Shown here piece by piece: positions 42,420 through 48,922 of a DNA stretch of 48,922 bases. The stretch comes from Bacillota bacterium. GTDB lineage: Bacteria > Bacillota > Dethiobacteria > DTU022. A program made the position numbers and the translations under genes. How positions within the stretch are numbered: position 1 is the first letter of the stretch; each line of letters opens with the position of its first letter. The stretch spans positions 85,769 through 134,690 of the forward strand of contig JAABTH010000007.1 in NCBI GenBank assembly GCA_011389985.1, read 5' to 3'. The notes under the pieces were generated by a model that was not told where the DNA came from, did no database searches, and saw only the letters and a program-made list of their open reading frames with translations.

Positions 42420-43076
42420 ATGGGGCTTCGAGCAATAATATTTGATCTGGACGGGACTCTTTTGGATACAATAGAAGATCTCGCTTTTTCAGTAAATGCC
42501 GTTCTTGTCGAAAAAGGGCTCAAGGGACATCCAGTTGATGCATACCGCTATTTCGTTGGTGATGGCATCGATGCTCTTGTGCAAAGGGCATTCCCACTGG
42601 AAGTGATTAATGAAGAAAATATTAAAGATCTAGTTAATGCTGTAAAAACTGAGTATAGTAGAAGATGGTCGGATCATACCGTTCCTTATAAGGGTGTTTT
42701 TGAACTGCTCACATTTCTTGAGAAGGAGAAAATACCAAAAGCAATCTTTTCAAACAAGCCTCATGAATACGCAGTGCTTACAGTAGAAAAAATGTTGCCC
42801 GATTGGCGATTTATCAATGTGTTGGGTATTGGGCCCAATATGCCCCGTAAACCAAACCCACAGGGAGCGTTACAGATAGCAAAAGAGATGAACCTTGACC
42901 CTGGTAATATTGTCTACCTGGGTGATACGAATACAGACATACAAACCGCCCTGGCCGGAGGATTTTATCCTGCCGGGGCGCTCTGGGGTTTCAGACCGGC
43001 AGAAGAGTTACGTGAAGCTGGTGCTAAATTTCTGGCTAAAACTCCCCTGGAAGTAGCCGAACTTTTTCGGGATTAA
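42420..43076 (+). CDS. HAD-superfamily phosphatase, phosphoglycolate phosphatase-like
   Basis: A 218-residue HAD hydrolase with motif I IIFDLDGTLLDTIEDL (nucleophile and acid Asp residues), a helical cap, motif II IFSNKP (Ser), a motif III lysine in PRKPNPQG and motif IV YLGDTNTDI. The cap type and the segment KPHEYAVLTVEKML fit the Gph/PPase branch. The likely substrate is phosphoglycolate or a related phosphoester, not proven. The ATG at 42420 is used; a TTG precedes it at 42417. It follows the asparagine-synthetase-like gene by 18 bases. Confidence 0.86.
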   Translation: MGLRAIIFDLDGTLLDTIEDLAFSVNAVLVEKGLKGHPVDAYRYFVGDGIDALVQRAFPLEVINEENIKDLVNAVKTEYSRRWSDHTVPYKGVFELLTFLEKEKIPKAIFSNKPHEYAVLTVEKMLPDWRFINVLGIGPNMPRKPNPQGALQIAKEMNLDPGNIVYLGDTNTDIQTALAGGFYPAGALWGFRPAEELREAGAKFLAKTPLEVAELFRD

Positions 43077-43088
43077 CTGGAGGAATCA

Positions 43089-43793
43089 ATGGATCAGAAA
43101 ACAGCATATGTTATAGATTTCGATGGAACAATAACAACACGCGATTTATCATCCGAGCTCGCTGCTTATTTTGGCGGCAGCGAATACATGAAAATAGAAA
43201 ACGAATATAGACGCCGCAACATACCAATTAAAACCTGGTTACGCAGAATAGCCCGGCATATGCCTGACGATCTTGAATTGCTTAACAATAAGGCGCTTCA
43301 ATGGGCTGTAATACGCCCCGGTTTTGAGTACTTTCTTGATCATGCTCAAAAAAATGAGTGTCCGGTAATAATTGCAAGCGACGGCTTTGGTTTTTATATT
43401 GAACCGATTTTGGAAGAACACGGACTTTTGAAGCAGATAAGCCGAATCTACCGTAATGAAACTTTTAAAGGTACAGATGGTTTAGAAGTAAATAACCCTC
43501 ATGCCCATAAAACATGTGCTGTTTGCGGTAATTGCAAAGCTGCACATGTTGTAAACTTGAAAGAAGAAGGTCGGGCGGTTATTTACATCGGGGACGGCAG
43601 TAATGATCGTTTTGGAGCTTCATGGGGTGATATTATCTGTGCCCGGGACAGGCTTGCAGAAATATGCCGGGAACAAAAATTTAACTACTCGCAATGGATT
43701 GATTTTTACGATATTATAAAGGTGGGAAAACCTGATTTGCATGACAGATCTCTAGTTTCACTATGTTGCCCAATGGGTGACGGGGTTAAGTAA
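43089..43793 (+). CDS. MtnX-like HAD-IB phosphatase
   Basis: A 234-residue HAD-IB family phosphatase. Motif I is VIDFDGTITTRDLS, motif II IIASDGFGFYI and motif IV YIGDGSNDRF. A cysteine cluster CAVCGNCKAAHV is characteristic of MtnX-like proteins. MtnX acts on 2-hydroxy-3-keto-5-methylthiopentenyl-1-phosphate in methionine salvage, but no other salvage gene is near, so the substrate is uncertain. It starts 12 bases after the preceding HAD gene with an AGGAGG-like site, and is probably in the same operon with the sirtuin downstream. Confidence 0.82.
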   Translation: MDQKTAYVIDFDGTITTRDLSSELAAYFGGSEYMKIENEYRRRNIPIKTWLRRIARHMPDDLELLNNKALQWAVIRPGFEYFLDHAQKNECPVIIASDGFGFYIEPILEEHGLLKQISRIYRNETFKGTDGLEVNNPHAHKTCAVCGNCKAAHVVNLKEEGRAVIYIGDGSNDRFGASWGDIICARDRLAEICREQKFNYSQWIDFYDIIKVGKPDLHDRSLVSLCCPMGDGVK

Positions 43794-43816
43794 CCGGTCA
43801 ACAGGGAGGTTTCCTG

Positions 43817-44566
43817 ATGAGTTACACCGAGCAGATTGAAAAACTTGCTGAGCTTATCATTGAAAATAAGCATTTTTATGCCTTAACCGGTGCCGGAATC
43901 AGCACCGATAGCGGCATACCTGATTTTCGCTCCCCTGGGACAGGCCTTTGGGAAAAAGTAGATCCAATCGCTGTTTCTTCTGTAGAAGTTCTTCAAAATA
44001 ATCCACGTTTGTTTTATGAGGCAGGTTTTAGCCGTTTTTCCAGTATTTCACTGGCCGAGCCGAATGATGGTCATTATTCCCTGGCCAGGCTTGAAGAAAA
44101 AGGTTATCTTAAAGGTTTGATTACCCAGAATATTGATGGACTGCATGTTAAGGCGGGTTCTAAAAAAGTGTGGGAAGTCCATGGTCATTTGCGGACAGGT
44201 TATTGTATGGGTTGCAAAAAGAAATATCCTTTTGAAGAATTGGTTCAGCAGGTAGAACTAAAACGTATTCCGCCTTTGTGTCATAACTGTTTTAGTATGC
44301 TTCGACCCGAAGTGGTTCTGTTCGGCGATCCAATGCCGAATTTCTTTTTTGAATTGCAGCAAAAAATGCAGCATGAATGCGATTTTATGCTGGTTGTCGG
44401 AAGCAGCCTTGTAGTTTATCCTGTTGCTGATTTGCCAAGGATGGCCAAGAAGATGGCAATTATCAATCAGCAACCTACTGATTATGATCATAAAGCAGAG
44501 GTTGTGATAAAGGAAAACAGTAGTAAAGCTTTAAAGGATCTTTTAGATAAACTGGAAGAACGATAG
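43817..44566 (+). CDS. cobB: Sirtuin, NAD-dependent protein deacylase
   Basis: A 249-residue canonical Sir2 enzyme that removes acyl groups from lysines using NAD+. All key elements are seen: GAGISTDSGIPDFRSP (residues 25-40), TQNIDGLH, catalytic His in WEVHGHL, zinc pairs CMGC and CHNC, and VVGSSLVVYPV. It is the intact counterpart of the damaged paralogue at 7796-8554. An AGGGAGG ribosome site precedes the ATG. Targets may include acetyl-CoA synthetase-type enzymes by family analogy. Confidence 0.95.
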   Translation: MSYTEQIEKLAELIIENKHFYALTGAGISTDSGIPDFRSPGTGLWEKVDPIAVSSVEVLQNNPRLFYEAGFSRFSSISLAEPNDGHYSLARLEEKGYLKGLITQNIDGLHVKAGSKKVWEVHGHLRTGYCMGCKKKYPFEELVQQVELKRIPPLCHNCFSMLRPEVVLFGDPMPNFFFELQQKMQHECDFMLVVGSSLVVYPVADLPRMAKKMAIINQQPTDYDHKAEVVIKENSSKALKDLLDKLEER

Positions 44567-44605
44567 ATTTAAATCTATTTTTACTAACAGCCGGAGGTGC
44601 ATACA

Positions 44606-44782
44606 GTGCCCTTAATGAAAAAATTATATTCTATTCTACTGGTTGTCATCGGCATCATCGGTGCATACCTGATCCTGACATCCGGACGCTTTCAGCTCGA
44701 TCCTTACAGTATAGTGGTTGCTTTAATCGTAGCCGGCTTCATTGTTTATCTGTACCTCTTATATTTTAGAAACCAAAGTTAA
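44606..44782 (+). CDS. Small two-helix membrane protein
   Basis: A 58-residue protein with two predicted membrane helices (SILLVVIGIIGAYLIL and IVVALIVAGFIVYLYLLYF) around a short polar loop. GTG 44606 is the start: GGAGGT lies 7 bases upstream, while an in-frame GTG at 44597 sits on that site and an ATG follows four codons in. No family is recognised. It lies 39 bases after the sirtuin gene, on the same strand. Confidence 0.65.
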   Translation: MPLMKKLYSILLVVIGIIGAYLILTSGRFQLDPYSIVVALIVAGFIVYLYLLYFRNQS

Positions 44783-44845
44783 AAAATGATATAATTTTTT
44801 TATGTATTAAGTATTACATGACTAAAAATCATTGGGAGTGAGCCG

Positions 44846-45244
44846 GTGTCCTTAAGATATGAGTTAAACCCCGAGATAACAGCCGGTGAAATTGCTGTTT
44901 TGAGGCGCCTGGTCGGTTGGGAAGCCAGGAAAAAGAAGATGGCTGAGATTATCGGTTGCACGTATATGTTTGCAGCTTGTTTTGATGATGATTTATTAGT
45001 TGGGTTTGTAGATGTTTTAAGTGATGGGGTTGAAGATGCTCTAATTCGCAGCCTGATGGTACACCCTGGTTATCAAAGACAGGGCATAGCTTTAAAACTT
45101 CTTGAAATTGCTACCGGTAATATCAAAAAGGGTAAAATTAAGACGACCAACGTTTTATTCGAACCCGAGCTGATCGATCTATATCGAAAAGCCGGGTTTA
45201 AGATTGTAAACGGAGGTTTGATAGATAATGAAGCCAAGGGGTAA
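44846..45244 (+). CDS. GNAT-family N-acetyltransferase
   Basis: A 132-residue single-domain GNAT. The acetyl-CoA loop appears as SLMVHPGYQRQGIALKLLEI (the Q/RxxGxG/A motif), and the C-terminal LYRKAGFKIV is the usual beta6 end. The substrate is unknown. The GTG at 44846 follows a GGGAGTGA ribosome site. It is followed after 9 bases by the CBS-domain gene. Being near a sirtuin, it could be a protein acylation partner, but nothing in the sequence proves this. Confidence 0.87.
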   Translation: MSLRYELNPEITAGEIAVLRRLVGWEARKKKMAEIIGCTYMFAACFDDDLLVGFVDVLSDGVEDALIRSLMVHPGYQRQGIALKLLEIATGNIKKGKIKTTNVLFEPELIDLYRKAGFKIVNGGLIDNEAKG

Positions 45245-45253
45245 TGATTATTT

Positions 45254-45682
45254 ATGAGAGTAGCTTTTTTTTTGATACCGAAAAGTGAGCTGGTTTGTCT
45301 GACCACTAAAACTACAATGCGCCAGGCCCTTGAGAGAATGGAACATCACAGCTACACCGCGGTTCCATTGATAGATGATAAAGGCTGTTATGCCGGTACA
45401 ATAACAGAAGGTGATTTGCTTTGGAAAATAAAAAATTCATCAGAACTGAACCTGGCCGGCATGGAAAAAATATTGGTAAAAGATATAGCCTGTCGGGCCA
45501 AAAATAAGGCTGTACGTATTGACTCGCGTATTGTTGATTTACTTTACCTGGCGAGTGAGCAAAATTTTGTACCGGTCGTTGACGATCAGGGAGTATTTAT
45601 CGGCATAGTCCGGCGCAGGGAGATCATCGAATACTGTGCAGATTTGATCAGGGAAAAAGAAAAAAACAGTGTTAGAAGTTGA
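45254..45682 (+). CDS. CBS-domain pair protein
   Basis: A 142-residue protein of two CBS motifs (about residues 10-60 and 75-130), with the patterns YTAVPLIDDKGCYAGTITEGD and NFVPVVDDQGVFIGIVRRRE each given as the second half of a CBS unit. CBS pairs bind adenine nucleotides and often regulate other proteins. A stand-alone pair such as this is a probable nucleotide sensor with unknown partner. Its stop codon lies within the ribosome site of the aminotransferase gene downstream. Confidence 0.87.
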   Translation: MRVAFFLIPKSELVCLTTKTTMRQALERMEHHSYTAVPLIDDKGCYAGTITEGDLLWKIKNSSELNLAGMEKILVKDIACRAKNKAVRIDSRIVDLLYLASEQNFVPVVDDQGVFIGIVRRREIIEYCADLIREKEKNSVRS

Positions 45683-45695
45683 AGGAGGAAGACAG

Positions 45696-46877
45696 ATGAT
45701 CCGGGAATTCCTGCATACGACCGGTGAAATGATCATGCCGGAAAGAATACGGCAGGTTAAGCCTTTCCTGGCGATGGAGATACTTGAAAAAGCCCAGTCA
45801 AAAGAAGCAGAGGGCGCTTCAATTATTCACCTTGAAGTAGGCGAGCCCGCCGGAGAAACTCCGACAGTAATTAAGGAGGCAGCTGCTGAGGCCCTTCAAA
45901 AAAATGATACTGCTTACACCCACAGCCTTGGCAAGCCTGAGCTGAGGGAAGAGATAACACTTTACTATAAAAAGACCTATGGAGTTGAAATAAAGCCTGA
46001 TCAGGTTATTGTAACCTCCGGATCATCACCGGCTATGCTTCTTGCTTTTTCTGCTCTCCTGGAAAGAGATGATCAGCTATTAATGGCTGATCCATACTAT
46101 GCCTGTTATCCTAATTTTGTTAATTATATCGGGGCAGAACCGGTATATGTTCCAGCCAGGGAAGAAGATGCATTTGTCCTGAGAGCTGAAGAAGTTAAGA
46201 AAAAGCTTACTGGAAAAGTTAAGGGCTTGATGATTAACTCTCCGGCTAATCCTACCGGAGCAGTTCTTGGAGATCGTGAGCTGCAAGAACTGGCGAATCT
46301 TGGTCCGTATATCGTGTCCGATGAAATATATCATGGTATTAACTACTCAGACCGTGATCACTCTATCTTGGAGTATACAGACAAAGCTATCGTGATCAAT
46401 GGATTTTCGAAACGAAATATAATGACAGGCTGGCGGCTTGGTTACCTCATAGCGCCTTCAGAGTTGGTTAGGAATATGCAAAAGCTTCAGCAGAATCTTT
46501 TTATCTGTGCCTGTGCGTTTATTCAGGCTGCTGGTATTGCAGCACTTCGGGAGAGCCCTGATGTGTTGGAAAAGCGTTTCAGCGATTATAATGAGCGTCG
46601 ATTATTTCTTTATGAAGCGCTGAAAAAAATTGGCATAGCGCCGGCAAAGCCTCCGGCAGGAGCATTTTACATGATGGCCAACGTAAAAAAATATACTGGT
46701 GATTCGTATGCTTTTGCCCTGCGTATATTAGAAGAAGCCGGCGTGGCGGTAACTCCTGGAATTGATTTCGGATCCTGCGCCGAAGGGTATATAAGAATTT
46801 CTTATGCCTGCTCCATGGAAAATCTTAAAGAAGGTCTTGGCAGGCTGGAAAAATTCTTTGCCGGGTTGGACACTTGA
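45696..46877 (+). CDS. Aspartate/aromatic aminotransferase family (class I PLP)
   Basis: A 393-residue fold-type I aminotransferase. PLP lysine lies in NGFSKRNIMTGWRLGYLIA, with the family segments EVGEPAGETP, SPANPTGAV and SDEIYHGINY. The C-terminal RISYACSMENLKEGL holds the substrate-carboxylate Arg. Substrate preference (aspartate, alanine or aromatic) cannot be fixed from sequence alone. The start at 45696 is chosen because AAGGAGG ends 7 bases upstream; the frame is open back to GTG 45669, inside the CBS gene. Confidence 0.9.
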   Translation: MIREFLHTTGEMIMPERIRQVKPFLAMEILEKAQSKEAEGASIIHLEVGEPAGETPTVIKEAAAEALQKNDTAYTHSLGKPELREEITLYYKKTYGVEIKPDQVIVTSGSSPAMLLAFSALLERDDQLLMADPYYACYPNFVNYIGAEPVYVPAREEDAFVLRAEEVKKKLTGKVKGLMINSPANPTGAVLGDRELQELANLGPYIVSDEIYHGINYSDRDHSILEYTDKAIVINGFSKRNIMTGWRLGYLIAPSELVRNMQKLQQNLFICACAFIQAAGIAALRESPDVLEKRFSDYNERRLFLYEALKKIGIAPAKPPAGAFYMMANVKKYTGDSYAFALRILEEAGVAVTPGIDFGSCAEGYIRISYACSMENLKEGLGRLEKFFAGLDT

Positions 46878-46920
46878 CGTTAAGGTATTTACTTGTTTTT
46901 AAAGGGGCTGCCAATGGCTA

Positions 46921-47574
46921 ATGGTTGATATAAAACGGGTAATCATTATTGCTAACGGAGATCTTGACGATCCGGATTACTACTTTAACTTGATCGGTAA
47001 TACTGATTACATAATCTGTGTAAATGGCGGCAGCAGCCATGCCTTGGCGATCGGGGTCAGGCCGGACCTATTGATCGGTGATCTTGATTCTCTGCCGAAC
47101 GAAGTTCGCCGAAAAACAATGAATGCAAATCCGGAGCTGCGCGAATATCCTGCCGCTAAAGATAAATCAGACCTGGAACTTGCCCTGGAGTATGCATTGG
47201 AGTTGAAACCGGATCGGATCATCATCCTCGGCGCTCTGGGAGGAGAAAGGGCAGACCATGGTTTTATTAATATACTTTTACTAAACCTTTGCCTTAAAAG
47301 AAATATTCCGGCTTTAATTGTTGATGAAACTCATGAAGTAAGTCTTCATGATAAAAGTTTTGTCATTGACGGTAATCGTGGTGACGTTTTATCGCTTTTT
47401 GCACTCTCTGAAGCAGTGCATTCAATTAGCACAAAAGGCTTAAAATACCCTTTAATTAATGAAGATCTTTTTTTCTCCTCATCACGCGGTTTAAGTAACG
47501 AATTTACAGCAGGCCAAGCCACTGTTACATTTTCTACCGGTTTGCTTTTGGCTGTAAAACTGACCCTCCGTTAG
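46921..47574 (+). CDS. thiN: Thiamine pyrophosphokinase
   Basis: It transfers a pyrophosphate from ATP to thiamine, making the TPP cofactor. The 217-residue protein has the TPK features VNGGSSHALAIG, LIGDLDSLP, YPAAKDKSDLELALEYAL and ILGALGGERADHGFIN. The C-terminal beta domain ends in GLSNEFTAGQATVTFSTG. It uses salvaged thiamine; next to it lie the remains of a thiamine-precursor-type ABC transporter. The start has no clean ribosome site; an AAGGGG lies about 16 bases upstream. Confidence 0.93.
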   Translation: MVDIKRVIIIANGDLDDPDYYFNLIGNTDYIICVNGGSSHALAIGVRPDLLIGDLDSLPNEVRRKTMNANPELREYPAAKDKSDLELALEYALELKPDRIIILGALGGERADHGFINILLLNLCLKRNIPALIVDETHEVSLHDKSFVIDGNRGDVLSLFALSEAVHSISTKGLKYPLINEDLFFSSSRGLSNEFTAGQATVTFSTGLLLAVKLTLR

Positions 47575-47609
47575 TATGCCCAAGCGCTGACAATATATGC
47601 TCTTTGTAT

Positions 47610-47969
47610 TCAATAAACCTGGCTGAAGTCATTGCCTTTTTCTTTCAGTGAAGCGAAACCTGAAGTATTATGCTGAATTATTGTTGCTATCGATATTACC
47701 GGTATGTCGCTAAGGCGGGCAAATGTAACCTCTTCCTGGTAGCTGATCCCAAAATGAGCCTGCCTGGCAGCTACCATTTGCACAACACAACCCGGTGCCT
47801 GGATTATTTCTACTTCCAGACCTTCTACAAGATAATAACCTTCATCTATTGCTGCGTACAGACCGCTATAGTTAGTGTTGGGAGTCCAGTCAAGCAGTAC
47901 AGTTACCTGTTCTGTTTTCGTACCAGTTGCCGGTTTACTTTCGCAACCTGTTAAGGTTAAACCATCAGC
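47610..47969 (-). pseudogene. Remnant of a ThiY-like substrate-binding lipoprotein gene
   Basis: Minus-strand translation gives a lipobox LTLTGC (Cys codon at 47943-47945), then [19 protein letters not shown] and [16 protein letters not shown]. Next come [12 protein letters not shown] and [14 protein letters not shown], ending at a TGA (47612-47610). This is the N-terminal third of an NMT1/ThiY-type periplasmic-binding lipoprotein for thiamine precursors. The signal peptide is missing upstream and most of the C-terminal part is lost. It is fused directly to the permease remnant. Confidence 0.8.
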
Positions 47970-48120
47970 GATTTGCCTGCATAGTTTGCATTAGTTCCAC
48001 AGCTTCCGGGTCGACCTGGTTTAATCCTTCAACCAGATTAATAGTCAAAGGGAAAAAGCAGATCAGGGCTACAATCAGTATTTTTGGCAAAAGTCCTGCG
48101 CCAAACCAGAAAGCGTCTCT
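47965..48120 (-). pseudogene. Remnant of an ABC transporter permease gene (ThiX/SsuC-like)
   Basis: Minus-strand translation between 48120 and a TGA at 47967-47965 gives FWFGAGLLPKILIVALICFF and then [13 protein letters not shown]. This is the EAA-loop region of SsuC/ThiX-type permeases. It lacks both ends and runs into the substrate-binding remnant in another frame, so it is a deletion-derived pseudogene. The codons upstream of 48120 do not look like a permease. Confidence 0.75.
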
Positions 48121-48240
48121 TTCAAGGTGCCGAAAAAAACAATTAAGATAAATAGTTTCATACGGTTTTGCAGGGTTTCGTGTTGATTGTTCTTCAACTA
48201 AAATGATATAGTAGTTCCATCAAATATAATTCGGAGGATC

Positions 48241-48922
48241 ATGATGATAAAAAAGAAGGTGTCGGTTGTCCGTTACGAAAAACCGCATGATTCTGTCCGT
48301 AAAGCAATTCTTGATTGTGAAGGTTTTAAAGATCTTCCCCAAAATGCACGTGTATTTATTAAACCGAATATAGTTTTTTGGACAAAGGCTTGCAATTTCC
48401 CGAAGTGGGGAGTAATTACAACCTCCAGGGTTATTGAAGATGTGGTCCTTATCTTAAAAGAATACGGAATTGAAGATATCACCATCGGTGAAGGCATAGT
48501 CGCCGACCCGAAAGATACTGAAACACCGGCCCATGCCTTTCGCTTTTTAGGGTATGAAACTCTTGGAAAGAGATATGGCATAAAATATATTAATATTATG
48601 AAGCGTCCTTTTAGACGAGTTGACCTTGGCGATGGAGATTATCTTAGTTTTAACGAAGATATTCTTGAAAGTGATTATTTAGTTGATCTGCCGGTTTTGA
48701 AATCGCACAATCAGACGGTTGTCAGTCTTGGCCTGAAAAATTTGAAAGGCACCATCAATATTGCATCACGTAAAAAATGCCACAGTCCCGACCGGATCAA
48801 GAATCTTCACTATTATATCTCAAAACTTGCAGATCCCATGCCGCCGGGATTAACCCTGATTGACGGTATTTACAGCCTTGAACGAGGTCCGGGTTTTGAT
48901 GGTAGGATGAGGCGCAGTGATC
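48241..48922 (+). CDS. DUF362 family protein, 5' part (cut by window edge)
   Basis: At least 227 residues of a DUF362 protein, open to the right edge. The sequence begins KVSVVRYEKPHDSVRKAI, then RVFIKPNIVFWTKACNFP, a SDYLVDLPVLKSHNQT segment with the family's K-SH motif, and SLGLKNLKGT. DUF362 proteins often carry ferredoxin domains further on and their role is unclear. ATGs at 48241 and 48244 both follow GGAGG closely; I list the first. The upstream neighbour thiN is about 670 bases away, so it has its own promoter. Confidence 0.85.
   Translation, partial: MMIKKKVSVVRYEKPHDSVRKAILDCEGFKDLPQNARVFIKPNIVFWTKACNFPKWGVITTSRVIEDVVLILKEYGIEDITIGEGIVADPKDTETPAHAFRFLGYETLGKRYGIKYINIMKRPFRRVDLGDGDYLSFNEDILESDYLVDLPVLKSHNQTVVSLGLKNLKGTINIASRKKCHSPDRIKNLHYYISKLADPMPPGLTLIDGIYSLERGPGFDGRMRRSD

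Noticed and set aside
46878-46920. TPP riboswitch upstream of thiN
   Set aside because: The gap is only 43 bases and lacks the CTGAGA and ACCTGA-type core words.
47670-48151. Plus-strand ORFs in the gap after thiN
   Set aside because: They are antisense shadows of the transporter remnants, which read sensibly on the minus strand.

Overview
The window looks like chromosomal DNA from an anaerobic, low-to-moderate GC Bacillota (Firmicutes), probably a Clostridia- or Dethiobacteria-like lineage. The reasons are strong AGGAGG-type ribosome sites, frequent TTG and GTG starts, sigma-A-like promoters, LipM-type octanoyltransferase, a tandem glycine riboswitch, two-subunit glycine decarboxylase (GcvPA/GcvPB), GTP-type PEP carboxykinase, a flavodiiron protein, and the mercury-methylation pair hgcAB. 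I could run no database search, so the lineage is an inference. No rRNA, tRNA, CRISPR array, phage or insertion sequence was seen.

Layout. 1-7.0 kb: edge of a potassium channel gene, a YqxD-family gene, a B3/4-domain gene, then a marR-hgcA-hgcB operon on the minus strand. Next come a divergent orphan Dam-type methylase, serine O-acetyltransferase and an acyltransferase. 7.2-12.3 kb: universal stress protein, a sirtuin-like protein with a damaged NAD loop, a coiled-coil protein with a strong promoter, a cell-wall amidase that appears to start at CTG, and an HD-domain protein. 12.4-23.1 kb: PEP carboxykinase, a LiaRS-like two-component system with a LiaF-like membrane protein, an AlkA-type glycosylase, two small membrane protein families, alanine dehydrogenase, an NmrA-like protein, a cupin and a class II aldolase. 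23.2-25.3 kb: a possible 22-residue hydrophobic peptide, a GYF/Coa1-like/PsbP-like membrane protein and a glutaredoxin-like protein.

25.3-35.5 kb is the functional core. A promoter and tandem glycine riboswitch with terminator precede gcvT-gcvH-gcvPA-gcvPB. These are followed by two radical SAM proteins resembling LipS1/LipS2 lipoyl synthases, a LipM-type octanoyltransferase, dihydrolipoyl dehydrogenase and an AcoX-like NAD-kinase-family protein. Together they would supply all four parts of the glycine cleavage system and make the lipoyl cofactor of GcvH on site. Alanine dehydrogenase upstream also fits amino-acid catabolism.

35.6-48.9 kb: flavodiiron protein FprA, a PPC/DUF296 protein, an orphan HoxEFU/NuoEFG-like NADH-oxidising module without hydrogenase subunits, and an asparagine-synthetase-like protein that lacks the glutaminase cysteine. 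Then come two HAD phosphatases, a normal sirtuin, small membrane, GNAT and CBS proteins, an aminotransferase and thiamine pyrophosphokinase. Between the last of these and a truncated DUF362 gene lie the fused remains of a ThiXY-like ABC transporter on the minus strand.

Most notable: the marR-hgcAB operon with a nearly leaderless promoter; the glycine cleavage cluster with built-in LipS-type lipoate synthesis; two proteins that keep their fold but lose key residues (sirtuin at 7.8-8.6 kb, asparagine synthetase at 41 kb); and a ferredoxin site in which Asp replaces the fourth cysteine.
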